Shown here: positions 7,724-16,923 of the stretch, one piece after another
Position numbering within the stretch: the stretch's first letter is position 1
Layout of the letters: each line of letters opens with the position of its first letter
Origin: Pseudomonas sp. MN1F
Lineage (GTDB): Bacteria; Pseudomonadota; Gammaproteobacteria; Pseudomonadales; Pseudomonadaceae
DNA: 64,000 bases
Reading direction: 5' to 3'
Assembly (NCBI RefSeq): GCF_009391885.1
Contig: NZ_VZII01000007.1
Location: forward strand, 1 to 64,000
Translations under genes and position numbers: made by a program
The notes under the pieces: model-generated
Database searches by the model: none
The model's input: the letters and a program-made list of their open reading frames with translations, nothing else
What the model was told of the DNA's origin: nothing

Positions 7724-9698
7724 GGGCATCCTCCTGCGAACGGCACCATTTCCCCCAGCTTTTCTGCAACTGCAGCACAGCGCCTTGGGCAAGGCGCAAC
7801 GGGTCACTGGCCGGCGCCCGCTGCAAAGCCGCGATGAACTGCTCGCTGGCCACATCCAGGCGCTGCCCGCGGTCAGCCGCCGGGCCTTTGGCCAGCACTG
7901 CCTCGACCTGCTGCAGGTATTCGCGCTCGGCGCCGGCCAATGGCACCTGGGCCACCGCCAGGCACATGCGCAAGTGCACCAGCTCGTCACCGATATCCAG
8001 CCCATGCAGGCCATCATCCCAGCGCTTGCGTTCGGTGGCTGGCAACTCGCTGGCATGCCGAGCCAGCTGCATCAGGCGGTCGGCCATGCGCCCGCCAAAC
8101 CAGCTGTCGGCACCGCGCAGATCGCGCCGGGTCAGGCGCACCAGGTCACTCTGGGTCGCCGCGCGCAGGCGCCGGCCAAGCCAGGCCGGGTGACGGAACA
8201 CCAACAGACGGAACGCAAGCACCGCAGCGCCCACGCCCACCAACATGGCCAGGGCGCTGTTAAGCATGGTCGCCACACCAAACGTCATGGCATTGAGCGG
8301 TGAAACCAGCACGATGAAGTGCAGGCAATAAGAGGTGGCGGTGGCGCCAGTACGCGGATGGGCCATGCCCAGCGCCCCGAAGAACAGCGGCACGCCCATG
8401 CCCAGGCAGAGCATGGCGAAGCTGCTCCACTGCGGCAGGATGATCTGCCCGACCAGGAAGGCGGCCGGGATCGCCAGGAAGATGCCGCGCAAGAAGCTCA
8501 GGCCGATCTGCGCGCCGTTCTCGCGGCTGGCGAACAGGCTGCAGACCACGCAGGTCAGCACCAGGCCGCCAGGCGCCGACGGCCAGGCAGTGGCCAGCCA
8601 AAAGCTGCTCATCACCAGGAAGGCCAAGGCACTGCGTGAACCGAACAACAAGGCCAGCGACCAGTCGCGGTGCACCGCCAGGCCCTGGGCAACATCCTTC
8701 GGCGCCCTGCCCGCCTCGACATCGTCCAGGGCCTGGGTGGCGGCCATGGCGAAGTCCAGCAGCAAGGCCATGCGTGCCAGGCAGAAGTGCTCGGCAGAGC
8801 TGATCTGCTCATCATGCGCGGCGTCCCAGATACGCTGGCGCAACACCAGCAGGCTCGGCTGATCGGGGCTGACCAGCACGGCACGCAGCTCTTCAAGCCA
8901 AGGACCGAGGCGCCCGGCTTCGTGCTCGTCCAGTTGCCGCCACTGTCGGCGTACCGAACGTGAAATGCGCAGCAATACCATGAGCTTCTGGCTCAGGCCG
9001 CGAATGGCCTTGGCCCGCAGCCGCCCGCGCGGGCCCTCGAACCAGGCGTGCTCGCGCTGGGTATCGATGGCGACAATGCGGCCGAGGCTGTCCAGTAACC
9101 CTTTGCGTGCTTCATCCTCGCCGCCGAGCATGGCGCTTGCCGCCTGCAAGCCGTTTTGCCAGGCCTGACGGGCCTGCCCGGCGAGCTGCTGCTCGACCCG
9201 CATCGGCCAGATCAGGGCACTGCTGGCAGTGGCGCAGAAAATCCCCAGGCAGATTTCGGTGCAACGCGCCACCGCCTGGTCGAACACCTGCAAGGGATGA
9301 TTGATGGCAGGCAAGGCGATGATCGCTGCGGTGTAGCCGGCCAGTACGAACGAATAGGCCCAGGCACTGCGCAATTGCGTGGAAGCCGCCGTACACAAGG
9401 CCAGCCACAGCGCCAGGGTGATCAGGAACAGCCATGGCGTCTGGGCGAACAGGCCGATGAACACCACCGACATGAGCGTGCCGACAAAGGTGCCGGCCAG
9501 GCGCGCCAGGCCCTTTTGCACCACCATCCCCGACAACGGCTGGGCGACGATGAATGCGGTCATCAATGCCCAGGACGGTTGCTCCAGCCCCCAACGCATG
9601 GCCAACCACAGTGCCAGGCCCCCACCCAGCAGGGTCTTGATGGCGAACTTGATGGCGAGGCTGCTGGGTGCAAACAGGGCCTGGAAGGTGATGGGCAC
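7710..9698 (-). CDS. FUSC/AaeB-family efflux transporter
   Basis: This inner-membrane protein of about 662 residues has two blocks of membrane helices separated by cytosolic regions, the layout of AaeB/YdhK proteins that export aromatic carboxylic acids. Helix-rich stretches include LAIKFAIKTLLGGGLALWL near the start and FGSRSALAFLVMSSFWLA in the second half. The start is uncertain. I prefer GTG 9698 (VPITFQALF), which has GCAAGG upstream; the frame stays open to a TTG at 9761 that lacks a ribosome-binding site. A SlyA-like operator lies at 9771-9782. It is the first gene of the operon with DUF1656 and HlyD. Confidence 0.85.
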   Translation of the reverse strand: MPITFQALFAPSSLAIKFAIKTLLGGGLALWLAMRWGLEQPSWALMTAFIVAQPLSGMVVQKGLARLAGTFVGTLMSVVFIGLFAQTPWLFLITLALWLALCTAASTQLRSAWAYSFVLAGYTAAIIALPAINHPLQVFDQAVARCTEICLGIFCATASSALIWPMRVEQQLAGQARQAWQNGLQAASAMLGGEDEARKGLLDSLGRIVAIDTQREHAWFEGPRGRLRAKAIRGLSQKLMVLLRISRSVRRQWRQLDEHEAGRLGPWLEELRAVLVSPDQPSLLVLRQRIWDAAHDEQISSAEHFCLARMALLLDFAMAATQALDDVEAGRAPKDVAQGLAVHRDWSLALLFGSRSALAFLVMSSFWLATAWPSAPGGLVLTCVVCSLFASRENGAQIGLSFLRGIFLAIPAAFLVGQIILPQWSSFAMLCLGMGVPLFFGALGMAHPRTGATATSYCLHFIVLVSPLNAMTFGVATMLNSALAMLVGVGAAVLAFRLLVFRHPAWLGRRLRAATQSDLVRLTRRDLRGADSWFGGRMADRLMQLARHASELPATERKRWDDGLHGLDIGDELVHLRMCLAVAQVPLAGAEREYLQQVEAVLAKGPAADRGQRLDVASEQFIAALQRAPASDPLRLAQGAVLQLQKSWGKWCRSQEDAHGLA

Positions 9699-9770
9699 GA
9701 AACGGACCTTGCGGGGGATGTTTGGATAAACGATAGACAACAGCGCGAAGGATACTGCCAAGACGATTAA

Positions 9771-9782
9771 TTAGCTAGCTAA
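9771..9782. promoter_or_regulatory. SlyA/MarR-type operator candidate
   Basis: The perfect palindrome TTAGCTAGCTAA (14 bp if the flanking A and T are included, 9770-9783) differs by one base from TTAGCAAGCTAA, the SlyA consensus of enteric bacteria as I recall it. It lies 73 bp upstream of the preferred start of the FUSC gene. In E. coli the homologous ydhIJK operon lies beside slyA, which fits SlyA-family control here. The regulator gene is not in the window. Confidence 0.55.
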
Positions 9783-9808
9783 TCATCTTTGTCGACAAAA
9801 AACGCAGG

Positions 9809-9836
9809 CAAAAAAATGGGCGACCGAAGTCGCCCT
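9809..9836 (-). terminator. intrinsic terminator after ccoM
   Basis: On the minus strand GGGCGAC-TTCG-GTCGCCC forms a 7-bp stem with a stable tetraloop, followed by ATTTTTTT. It ends transcription of ccoM before it reaches the FUSC operon promoter. Confidence 0.8.
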
Positions 9837-9867
9837 AAATGCCTTGCGTGCTCGTGAATCCGAAAGG

Positions 9868-9984
9868 TCAGCGCGGCTTGCGCTTTTGCGAGTCCTTCCA
9901 GATGAAAATGCCCAGACCGGCAAAGAATGCAAACATCAACCCGACCGTTACCACGCCCGCGATAACCACATTGTCGAAGAACAT
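9868..9984 (-). CDS. ccoM: cbb3-type cytochrome c oxidase small subunit CcoM
   Basis: This 38-residue single-span membrane protein begins MFFDNVVIAGVVTVGLMFAF and ends with a lysine-rich tail (FIWKDSQKRKPR). It matches the known Pseudomonas CcoM pattern (M-F-x-D-N-V-V, a glycine-containing helix, then F-I-W-K-D-S). CcoM is an assembly or stability subunit of cbb3-type cytochrome c oxidase. GGGAGG lies six bases before the ATG. The longer frame to 10116 lacks an initiation signal. It is encoded away from the main oxidase genes, as known for ccoM. Confidence 0.8.
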   Translation of the reverse strand: MFFDNVVIAGVVTVGLMFAFFAGLGIFIWKDSQKRKPR

Positions 9985-10119
9985 GCTGGCCTCCCGATTC
10001 GTTTGCCGTTGTCCGATGGATGCAAGGTAACGAATACGGGGGCGGGGAAAATTGATCAGGGTCAATGCTGCCCGGGACCGGGCACGCGAGGCGGGTGCAG
10101 GGTTGACCTGCGTCAAGTT

Positions 10120-10281
10120 TCAGCGCTTCTTGGGCTTGCCCTTGGGCTTCTTCTTCTTCGCGGTGGCAAGCGGCATGGCCTGCTCGAACGCCTGGCGCAC
10201 TTCGTTCAGGCGTTTTTCCTTGAGGTCATGGATGCGCTTGGCGCGCTCGGCATCGAAGTCGATGAGGTTGTCTTGGCTCAT
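10120..10281 (-). CDS. small lysine-rich hypothetical protein
   Basis: This 53-residue protein begins MSQDNLIDFDAERAKRIHDL. It is one charged helix followed by a basic tail (KKKKPKGKPKKR) that could bind nucleic acid. No family recognised. The ribosome-binding site is weak. It lies 135 bp upstream of ccoM in the same direction. Confidence 0.55.
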   Translation of the reverse strand: MSQDNLIDFDAERAKRIHDLKEKRLNEVRQAFEQAMPLATAKKKKPKGKPKKR

Positions 10282-10348
10282 GGGTGGGCTCGACGATCTA
10301 CAGAGACTTGCATCATGAAGCCAGGCGCTGGCCGTGACCAGCCCCGCG

Positions 10349-10678
10349 TCAGACTTCGATGTCGACCAGCAGGCCCTGGCGTGGGTTCTCACCCATCAGC
10401 GGCGCCACCGGCACGGTGTTGTCGGCGTTTACTTCGTCCCCCGGCAAGGCGCTGTACAGCTCCGCTTCGCCCTTGTTGTTGCGCCGCTGCTGGCGACGCT
10501 GCTCTTCGCGCAGCAACAGGACTTGCTCCTGCGGGTCGCGCTGCTGCTTCAGGTCGATGGCGCTTTCATTGGACGAAGGCTGCACCGGCACCACCGGCTT
10601 GATGTCGGGCGTCTGTTTCACCGGGTCCAGTTGCGAAGTCACCGGGGCAGCACTGAGCGGGATGATCGGCGGCAGCAT
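10349..10678 (-). CDS. hypothetical protein, proline- and glutamine-rich
   Basis: This 109-residue protein begins MLPPIIPLSAAPVTSQLDPV with AGGAGA before the ATG at 10678. The middle is a charged glutamine/arginine-rich stretch (LLLREEQRRQQRRNNKGEAE) and the C-terminus ends in LLVDIEV. It looks mostly disordered. No function can be assigned. The longer frame to 10753 lacks a start signal. Confidence 0.6.
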   Translation of the reverse strand: MLPPIIPLSAAPVTSQLDPVKQTPDIKPVVPVQPSSNESAIDLKQQRDPQEQVLLLREEQRRQQRRNNKGEAELYSALPGDEVNADNTVPVAPLMGENPRQGLLVDIEV

Positions 10679-10785
10679 GGAAATTCTCCTATGCCCACTG
10701 TATCGGCCATCCGTTAGCCAGCTTGAGCGTCGAAAGTGAGGATGTGCGGCCACTCACGGCCGCGCCATGCCAGTATAGACAGCCG

Positions 10786-11484
10786 TTACTCGGCTTCTTC
10801 CTCAGGGTCGTCGTCGTCGGCTGGCGGGCTGGCTTCGCTCCAGGGCCGCTTGTAGACCTGCTGCCAGACCGAATCCATGTGCTCTCGCAGCACCTGTGGG
10901 GCGTTCTTCAACGAAGCGCTGTCTTCACGCTCGCCGCCAACCGGTTCTTCACCTGCCGGGGTGATCAGCGACTGGCCGGTGATGGTGTAGGCGTTCTGCC
11001 CCTCGCGCATTTCGATGGCGATGTCGTGCGGATCGATGCCGCCACCACAGAAGGCATGGCTGGCCACGGTCACTTCGGCGACACCGTCCTTGTTCAGGTC
11101 ACTGACGTCACTGACATCGGTATAGAAGTCGACATCCAGGTCCAGCCCCGGGCAGGTGGTTTCCTGTTCGATCTGCCAGCGCGGCTTGAACGCGTCGCGC
11201 TCGGCGGTGCGGCCGTACAGGGTGGCCTTGAGCACCACCTTGTCGACCTCCTGCTCGGACTCGGCATCGACCGCCTGGCCATCGTTGCGGCTGAGCACCA
11301 GCAGCCCCTCGCCGTCTCGGTCACGGAAGTGCACACTCTTGATCGGCGTCTGCACGCCCAGCACTTCGAGCTGCTCGACCGGGATCGCAGGCAGGGTTTC
11401 AAAATTTTTCTGTTCACAGGCAGCCAGCAGCAGCAAGCTGCCCATGGCCAGGGAGGTGTGCAACCAGCGGTGCTTGAGCGGCAT
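10786..11484 (-). CDS. hypothetical lipoprotein
   Basis: This 232-residue protein has a lipoprotein signal peptide with lipobox LLAAC near residue 23. The mature part has paired cysteines (TTCPG and HAFCGG) and an aspartate-rich segment (DVSDVSDLNKDGVAEV) resembling a calcium-binding loop. The acidic tail is DDDDPEEEAE. No known enzymatic motif was found. It is transcribed divergently from rapA. Confidence 0.7.
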   Translation of the reverse strand: MPLKHRWLHTSLAMGSLLLLAACEQKNFETLPAIPVEQLEVLGVQTPIKSVHFRDRDGEGLLVLSRNDGQAVDAESEQEVDKVVLKATLYGRTAERDAFKPRWQIEQETTCPGLDLDVDFYTDVSDVSDLNKDGVAEVTVASHAFCGGGIDPHDIAIEMREGQNAYTITGQSLITPAGEEPVGGEREDSASLKNAPQVLREHMDSVWQQVYKRPWSEASPPADDDDPEEEAE

Positions 11485-11614
11485 ATCGGTGCGAAGCCCT
11501 CGTCAGCAAGACGTAATCTGCGATGAAACAGCTAGACTCATGGACTTCTGGTCTATGGTCCGCCCGGCCTATCCGTTAACATAGCCGGCTTTTCATCGCG
11601 GGAGTTCAGGCAGT

Positions 11615-14461
11615 ATGGCGCAGCAGTATCAACCGGGGCAACGCTGGATCAGCGACAGTGAAGCGGAGCTTGGCCTGGGGACCATCCTGGCACAGGATGG
11701 CCGCCTGTTGACCGTGCTCTACCCGGCCACTGGCGACACCCGCCAGTATTCCCTGCGCAATGCGCCGCTGACCCGCGTGCGCTTCTCGCCGGGTGACCAG
11801 ATCACCCACTTCGAAGGCTGGAAGCTGACCGTGCGCGAGGTCGAGGACATCGACGGGCTGATGGTCTACCACGGCCTGGATGCCCAGAACCAGGCGCGCA
11901 CCCTGCCGGAAACCCAGCTGTCGAACTTCATCCAGTTCCGCCTGGCCAGCGACCGTCTGTTCGCCGGGCAGATCGACCCGCTGTCGTGGTTCAGCCTGCG
12001 TTACAACACCCTGCACCACACCAGCAAGCAGATGCAGTCGTCGCTGTGGGGCCTGGGCGGTTGCCGCGCGCAACCGATCGCCCACCAGTTGCACATCGCC
12101 CGCGAAGTTGCCGACCGCAGCGCCCCGCGCGTACTGCTGGCCGACGAAGTAGGCCTGGGCAAGACCATCGAAGCCGGCCTGGTGATTCACCGCCAGCTGC
12201 TGTCGGGCCGCGCCAGCCGCGTGCTGATCCTGGTCCCGGAAAACCTCCAGCACCAGTGGCTGGTGGAAATGCGCCGGCGCTTCAACCTGCAGGTCGCCCT
12301 GTTCGACGCCGAGCGCTTTATCGAAAGCGACGCCAGCAACCCGTTCGAGGATGCCCAGCTGGCGCTGGTCGCCCTGGAATGGCTGGTCGATGACGAAAAG
12401 GCCCAGGACGCGCTGTTCGCGGCCGGCTGGGACCTGATGGTGGTCGACGAAGCGCACCACCTGGTGTGGCACGAAGAGCAGGCCAGCGCCGAATACGGCC
12501 TGGTCGAACAACTGGCCCAGGTGATCCCGGGCGTGCTGCTGCTGACCGCGACCCCCGAACAGCTCGGCCAGGACAGCCACTTCGCCCGTCTGCGCCTGCT
12601 CGACCCCAACCGTTTCCATGACCTCGCGGCGTTCCGCGCCGAGAGTGAAAACTACCGCCCGGTAGCCGAGGCCGTGCAGGAGCTGCTTGAAGAAGGCCGC
12701 CTGTCACCCAAGGCCCATGCCACCATTCAGGGTTTCCTCGGCGCCGAAGGCGAAGCGCTGCTGGCTGCAGTGAATGATGGCGATACCCAGGCCAGTGCCC
12801 GCCTGATCCGCGAACTGCTCGACCGCCACGGCACCGGCCGCGTGCTGTTCCGCAACACCCGTGCGGCCGTCCAGGGCTTCCCCGAGCGCCAGCTGCACCC
12901 GTATCCGCTGGCCAACCCTGAGCAATACCAGGACCTGCCAGCCGGCGAACACGCCGAGCTGTACCCTGAAGTGGCGTTCCAGGCCCAGGGTGAAGTCAGC
13001 GATGACGAACGCTGGTGGCGCTTCGACCCACGGGTCGACTGGTTGATCGACACGCTGAAGATGCTCAAGCGCACCAAGGTCCTGGTGATCTGCGCCCACG
13101 CCGAAACCGCCATGGACCTGGAAGACGCCCTGCGCGTGCGTTCCGGCATCCCGGCCACGGTGTTCCACGAAGGCATGAGCATCCTCGAGCGCGACCGCGC
13201 CGCGGCCTACTTCGCCGACGAGGAATTCGGCGCCCAGGTGCTGATCTGCTCCGAGATCGGCAGTGAAGGCCGCAACTTCCAGTTCGCCCATCACCTGGTG
13301 ATGTTCGACCTGCCGGCCCACCCGGACCTGCTCGAACAGCGCATCGGCCGTCTCGACCGTATCGGCCAGAAGCACACCATCGAACTGCACATCCCGTACC
13401 TGCAGGACAGCCCACAGGAGCGCCTGTTCCAGTGGTACCACGATGGCCTCAACGCCTTCCTCAATACTTGCCCGACCGGCAACGCCCTGCAGCACCAGTT
13501 CGGCCCACGCCTGCTGCCAATGCTCGAAGGTGGCGATGCCAAGGCCTGGACCGCACTGGTCAGCGAAGCCCGCGGCGAGCGCGAGCGCCTGGAGGCTGAG
13601 CTGCACAGCGGCCGTGACCGCCTGCTGGAGCTCAACTCCGGTGGCGCCGGTGAAGGCCAGGCGCTGGTCGAGGCGATTCTTGAGCAAGACGACCAGTTCG
13701 CCCTGCCGATCTACATGGAAACCCTGTTCGACGCCTTCGGCATCGACAGCGAAGACCACTCGGAAAACGCCCTGATCCTGAAACCGAGCGAGAAGATGCT
13801 CGACGCCAGCTTCCCGCTGGGCGACGACGAAGGCGTGACTATCACTTACGACCGTGCCCAGGCCCTGTCGCGTGAAGACATGCAGTTCCTCACCTGGGAA
13901 CACCCGATGGTGCAGGGCGGCATGGACCTGGTGCTGTCCGGTTCGATGGGCAATACCGCCGTTGCGCTGATCAAGAACAAGGCACTCAAGCCGGGTACCG
14001 TGCTGCTCGAACTGCTGTTCGTCAGCGAGGTGGTGGCGCCGCGCAGCCTGCAGCTGGGTCGCTACCTGCCGCCAGCGGCACTGCGCTGCCTGCTCGATGC
14101 CAACGGCAACGACCTGGCTTCGCGCGTGGCGTTCGAAACCCTCAACGACCAACTCGAAAGCGTGCCACGGGCCAGCGCCAACAAGTTCGTCCAGGCCCAG
14201 CGTGACGTGCTGGCCCAGCGCATCAGCGGTGGTGAGGCCAAGATCATGCCAGTCCACGTCGAGCGTGTGGCCGAAGCCCAGCGTCGCCTGCTCGCCGAGG
14301 CCGATGAAGAGCTGGCACGCCTGACCGCACTGCAGGCCGTCAACCCGAGCGTGCGTGACAGCGAGATCGATGCGCTGCGCAAGCAACGTGAACAAGGCCT
14401 GGCGATGCTCGACAAGGCCGCGCTGCGCCTCGAAGCGATTCGTGTACTGGTCGCCGGCTGA
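11615..14461 (+). CDS. rapA: RNA polymerase-associated ATPase RapA (HepA)
   Basis: This 948-residue Swi2/Snf2-family ATPase binds RNA polymerase and helps recycle it after transcription. The N-terminal domain begins [20 protein letters not shown], as in E. coli RapA. Walker A is [13 protein letters not shown] near residue 180 and the DEAH box is VVDEAHH near 277. The C-terminal helicase motif is [12 protein letters not shown]. Length fits the family (968 in E. coli). AGTTCAGGCAGT precedes the ATG, a weak ribosome-binding site. A strong hairpin follows at 14477-14503. Confidence 0.97.
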   Translation: MAQQYQPGQRWISDSEAELGLGTILAQDGRLLTVLYPATGDTRQYSLRNAPLTRVRFSPGDQITHFEGWKLTVREVEDIDGLMVYHGLDAQNQARTLPETQLSNFIQFRLASDRLFAGQIDPLSWFSLRYNTLHHTSKQMQSSLWGLGGCRAQPIAHQLHIAREVADRSAPRVLLADEVGLGKTIEAGLVIHRQLLSGRASRVLILVPENLQHQWLVEMRRRFNLQVALFDAERFIESDASNPFEDAQLALVALEWLVDDEKAQDALFAAGWDLMVVDEAHHLVWHEEQASAEYGLVEQLAQVIPGVLLLTATPEQLGQDSHFARLRLLDPNRFHDLAAFRAESENYRPVAEAVQELLEEGRLSPKAHATIQGFLGAEGEALLAAVNDGDTQASARLIRELLDRHGTGRVLFRNTRAAVQGFPERQLHPYPLANPEQYQDLPAGEHAELYPEVAFQAQGEVSDDERWWRFDPRVDWLIDTLKMLKRTKVLVICAHAETAMDLEDALRVRSGIPATVFHEGMSILERDRAAAYFADEEFGAQVLICSEIGSEGRNFQFAHHLVMFDLPAHPDLLEQRIGRLDRIGQKHTIELHIPYLQDSPQERLFQWYHDGLNAFLNTCPTGNALQHQFGPRLLPMLEGGDAKAWTALVSEARGERERLEAELHSGRDRLLELNSGGAGEGQALVEAILEQDDQFALPIYMETLFDAFGIDSEDHSENALILKPSEKMLDASFPLGDDEGVTITYDRAQALSREDMQFLTWEHPMVQGGMDLVLSGSMGNTAVALIKNKALKPGTVLLELLFVSEVVAPRSLQLGRYLPPAALRCLLDANGNDLASRVAFETLNDQLESVPRASANKFVQAQRDVLAQRISGGEAKIMPVHVERVAEAQRRLLAEADEELARLTALQAVNPSVRDSEIDALRKQREQGLAMLDKAALRLEAIRVLVAG

Positions 14462-14476
14462 TCGACTGGCCACATG

Positions 14477-14503
14477 ACTGGGGGGCGCTAGGCGCCCCCC
14501 AGT
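14477..14503 (+). terminator. hairpin after rapA
   Basis: A 12-bp perfect stem (ACTGGGGGGCGC with its complement) and a three-base loop lie 16 bp after the rapA stop. There is no strong T-run, so it may act as a weak terminator or an mRNA-stabilising hairpin. Confidence 0.5.
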
Positions 14504-14658
14504 TCGTTATGCCAGCTGGCTATCGCCTTCAGAACCAAATCATTGCACCCAAAGTGCCATTACTCAGGAAGGTTTAACCCGCTGTTTCTATACTGCCCCA
14601 GAACAGTCTCCACAACGCTTGAACGGAGACGAGTGAAAACTCGAGCAAAGGGCAAGCA

Positions 14659-16923
14659 ATGGAATGGCTGGGGCTGCAACTGTTCACCGAACTGCCGGTA
14701 ACCGGGCGCATCGTCATCGACTGCAGCCATGAACCGCTGCTGATCCTGATCGCCTTTGCGGTGGCCAGCGCTGCCTGCTTCGCCACCCTCGACATGGCCG
14801 AACGCCAATCCCACAGCGAACACCCCGCTGCTCAGCGGCAGTGGCGCATGCTGGGTGCCTGTTGCCTGGCTGGCGGCATCTGGGCCATGCACTTCATCAG
14901 CATGCTGGCCTTCCAGGCGCCAGTGGAAATGCACTACGACGTGTCGCTGACCGGCTTGTCACTGCTGATCGCACTGGTGGTGGCGTGGTTGGCAATGACC
15001 AGCCTCGACCGCACTGAGATGCGTGCGCACCACTACCTGCAAAGCGCCTTGCTCATCGGCCTGGGCATCATCCTCATGCATTTCGTCGGCATGGCGGCGC
15101 TGCAGACCGGTGCCCAGCAGTACTACCAGACCACCCTGCTGCTGAGCAGTGCCGCCATCGCCCTGCTCACCAGCTTCGCCGCCTTGCTGCTGGCCCGTTA
15201 CTTCCGCAATGGCAGCGGCCGCCTGCACCAGACCATGAAGTATGGCGCCAGCCTGCTGATGGCCAGTGGTATCGTCGCCACCCATTTCACCGCCATGGCC
15301 GCCATGACCCTGGTCATCCCCACCTCCACCGCCCTGAGCCTGCCCTCTACCGACAACAGCCTGCAGCTGGGGCTGACCGTAGCCTTCATCACCTTGCTGA
15401 TCAGCGGCAGCAGCATCAGCGCGGCCCTGGCCGACAAGAAACTGCAGAGCAAGGAAGACGACCTGCGCCGCTACGGTGTGCTGCTCAGCCAGTTGGACCA
15501 GGCCCGCGAATCCCTGCAGCAGGCCGCCCATTACGACGCCCTGACCAACCTGGTCAACCGCCGTGGTTTCAACCAGATCTTCGCCGAACGCCTGGCCCAA
15601 CAGGATCCTGGCGAGCACCGCCTGGCCGTGATGTTCCTCGACATCGACCACTTCAAGCGGATCAACGACAGCCTCGGCCACGATGCCGGTGACGAATTGC
15701 TCAAGGTGATCGCCAACCATATCAAGGCTGCCACCCGCAGCCACGACCTGGTCGCCCGCTTCGGCGGCGACGAATTCTGTGTGGTCACCAGCCTCAACAA
15801 CCGCGACGAGGCGCGCCACCTGGCCCAGCGCATCATGCAACGGATGAAGGACCCGATTGATCTGGGCGGCCGGCGCATGGTCATGACCACCAGCATCGGC
15901 ATCAGCATCTACCCCGATGATGGCCTGACCGCCGAAGAACTGCTCAAGCATGCCGACCTGGCCCTTTATCAATCCAAAGGCAGCGGGCGCAACAGCCTGC
16001 ACTTTTTCAACAGCAGCCTGAAAAGCCGTGCCAGCCTGGCCTTGCAGCTGGAGGAAGAGCTGCGCATTGCCCTGCTCGAAGAACGAGGTTTGTGCGTGCA
16101 TTACCAACCCATCTTCGACCTGCGCACCGGCCAGGTGGCCAAGCTCGAAGCGCTGGTGCGCTGGCAGCACCCGCTGCACGGGCTGATGGGGCCTGACCGG
16201 TTCATTGGCATTGCCGAAGCCAACGGCCTGATCGTCGACCTCGACCTGTGGGTGCTGCGCCATGCCTGCCAGGACCTGGCCCGGCTTCAGCAACATGGTT
16301 TCACCAGCCTCAAGGTCACGGTCAATTGTTCAGCGGTGACCCTGGGCCATGAAAACCTGCCCAACGAAGTGGAAGTAGCGCTGTTCCAGGCAGGCCTGGC
16401 ACCTCGCCACCTGGAACTGGAGGTCACCGAAAATGCCCTGATGGGTGACATCGAGCACACCGTCAGCCTGCTCAAACGCATTCGCGGCCAGGGTGTCAGC
16501 CTGTCGATCGACGATTTCGGCACCGGCTATTCGTCGCTGGCCTACCTCAAGCGCCTGCCGCTGGACGTGCTGAAGATCGACCGCTCATTCTTGCAGGATG
16601 TGCCCGGCAGCCTGAAAGATCGCGAGATCATCCAGGCCATCATCGCCATGGCCCACACCCTGCGCCTGGAAGTGGTCAGCGAAGGCGTCGAAACCGTCGA
16701 GCAGCACGAATTCCTCGCCAGCAATGGTTGCGACTACCTGCAGGGCTACCTGCTCAGTCGCCCGGTGCCGCTGAGCGAACTACGCTCGCTGCTCGATCGG
16801 CTCGAGCGCCAGGACAGCGTGTTCAAGCCTTGTTGCGATACAGCTCTACCAGGGTCGCCGGATCTTTTTGCAGATACCCCTGGCTACCGTGCAAGCGCAT
16901 CAACTGCGCGGCAAGGCCACTGA
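14659..16923 (+). CDS. MHYT-GGDEF-EAL cyclic di-GMP enzyme
   Basis: This 754-residue membrane protein carries an MHYT sensor in seven N-terminal helices, with repeated MHF/THF motifs (MHFISML near 77, MHFVGMAA, THFTAMAA); MHYT domains are proposed to bind copper for sensing O2, CO or NO. GGDEF is intact at 369-373 with an RSHD inhibitory site before it, and EAL is intact at 497-499 with DDFGTGYSSL later. Both activities look possible. The last 33 codons overlap the convergent dehydrogenase gene by 101 bp, so the C-terminal tail after the EAL domain may be a read-through extension. Confidence 0.88.
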   Translation: MEWLGLQLFTELPVTGRIVIDCSHEPLLILIAFAVASAACFATLDMAERQSHSEHPAAQRQWRMLGACCLAGGIWAMHFISMLAFQAPVEMHYDVSLTGLSLLIALVVAWLAMTSLDRTEMRAHHYLQSALLIGLGIILMHFVGMAALQTGAQQYYQTTLLLSSAAIALLTSFAALLLARYFRNGSGRLHQTMKYGASLLMASGIVATHFTAMAAMTLVIPTSTALSLPSTDNSLQLGLTVAFITLLISGSSISAALADKKLQSKEDDLRRYGVLLSQLDQARESLQQAAHYDALTNLVNRRGFNQIFAERLAQQDPGEHRLAVMFLDIDHFKRINDSLGHDAGDELLKVIANHIKAATRSHDLVARFGGDEFCVVTSLNNRDEARHLAQRIMQRMKDPIDLGGRRMVMTTSIGISIYPDDGLTAEELLKHADLALYQSKGSGRNSLHFFNSSLKSRASLALQLEEELRIALLEERGLCVHYQPIFDLRTGQVAKLEALVRWQHPLHGLMGPDRFIGIAEANGLIVDLDLWVLRHACQDLARLQQHGFTSLKVTVNCSAVTLGHENLPNEVEVALFQAGLAPRHLELEVTENALMGDIEHTVSLLKRIRGQGVSLSIDDFGTGYSSLAYLKRLPLDVLKIDRSFLQDVPGSLKDREIIQAIIAMAHTLRLEVVSEGVETVEQHEFLASNGCDYLQGYLLSRPVPLSELRSLLDRLERQDSVFKPCCDTALPGSPDLFADTPGYRASASTARQGH

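Noticed and set aside
12704..14473. 589-codon open frame on the minus strand opposite rapA
   Set aside because: It is a codon-bias shadow of the GC-rich rapA gene. Its composition (histidine, glutamine and valine-rich, no domain) is typical of antisense frames here. The same holds for long antisense frames at 3546-4610, 14959-16296, 18695-20128, 23933-25513, 26731-28137, 49417-51111 and 62281-63393.
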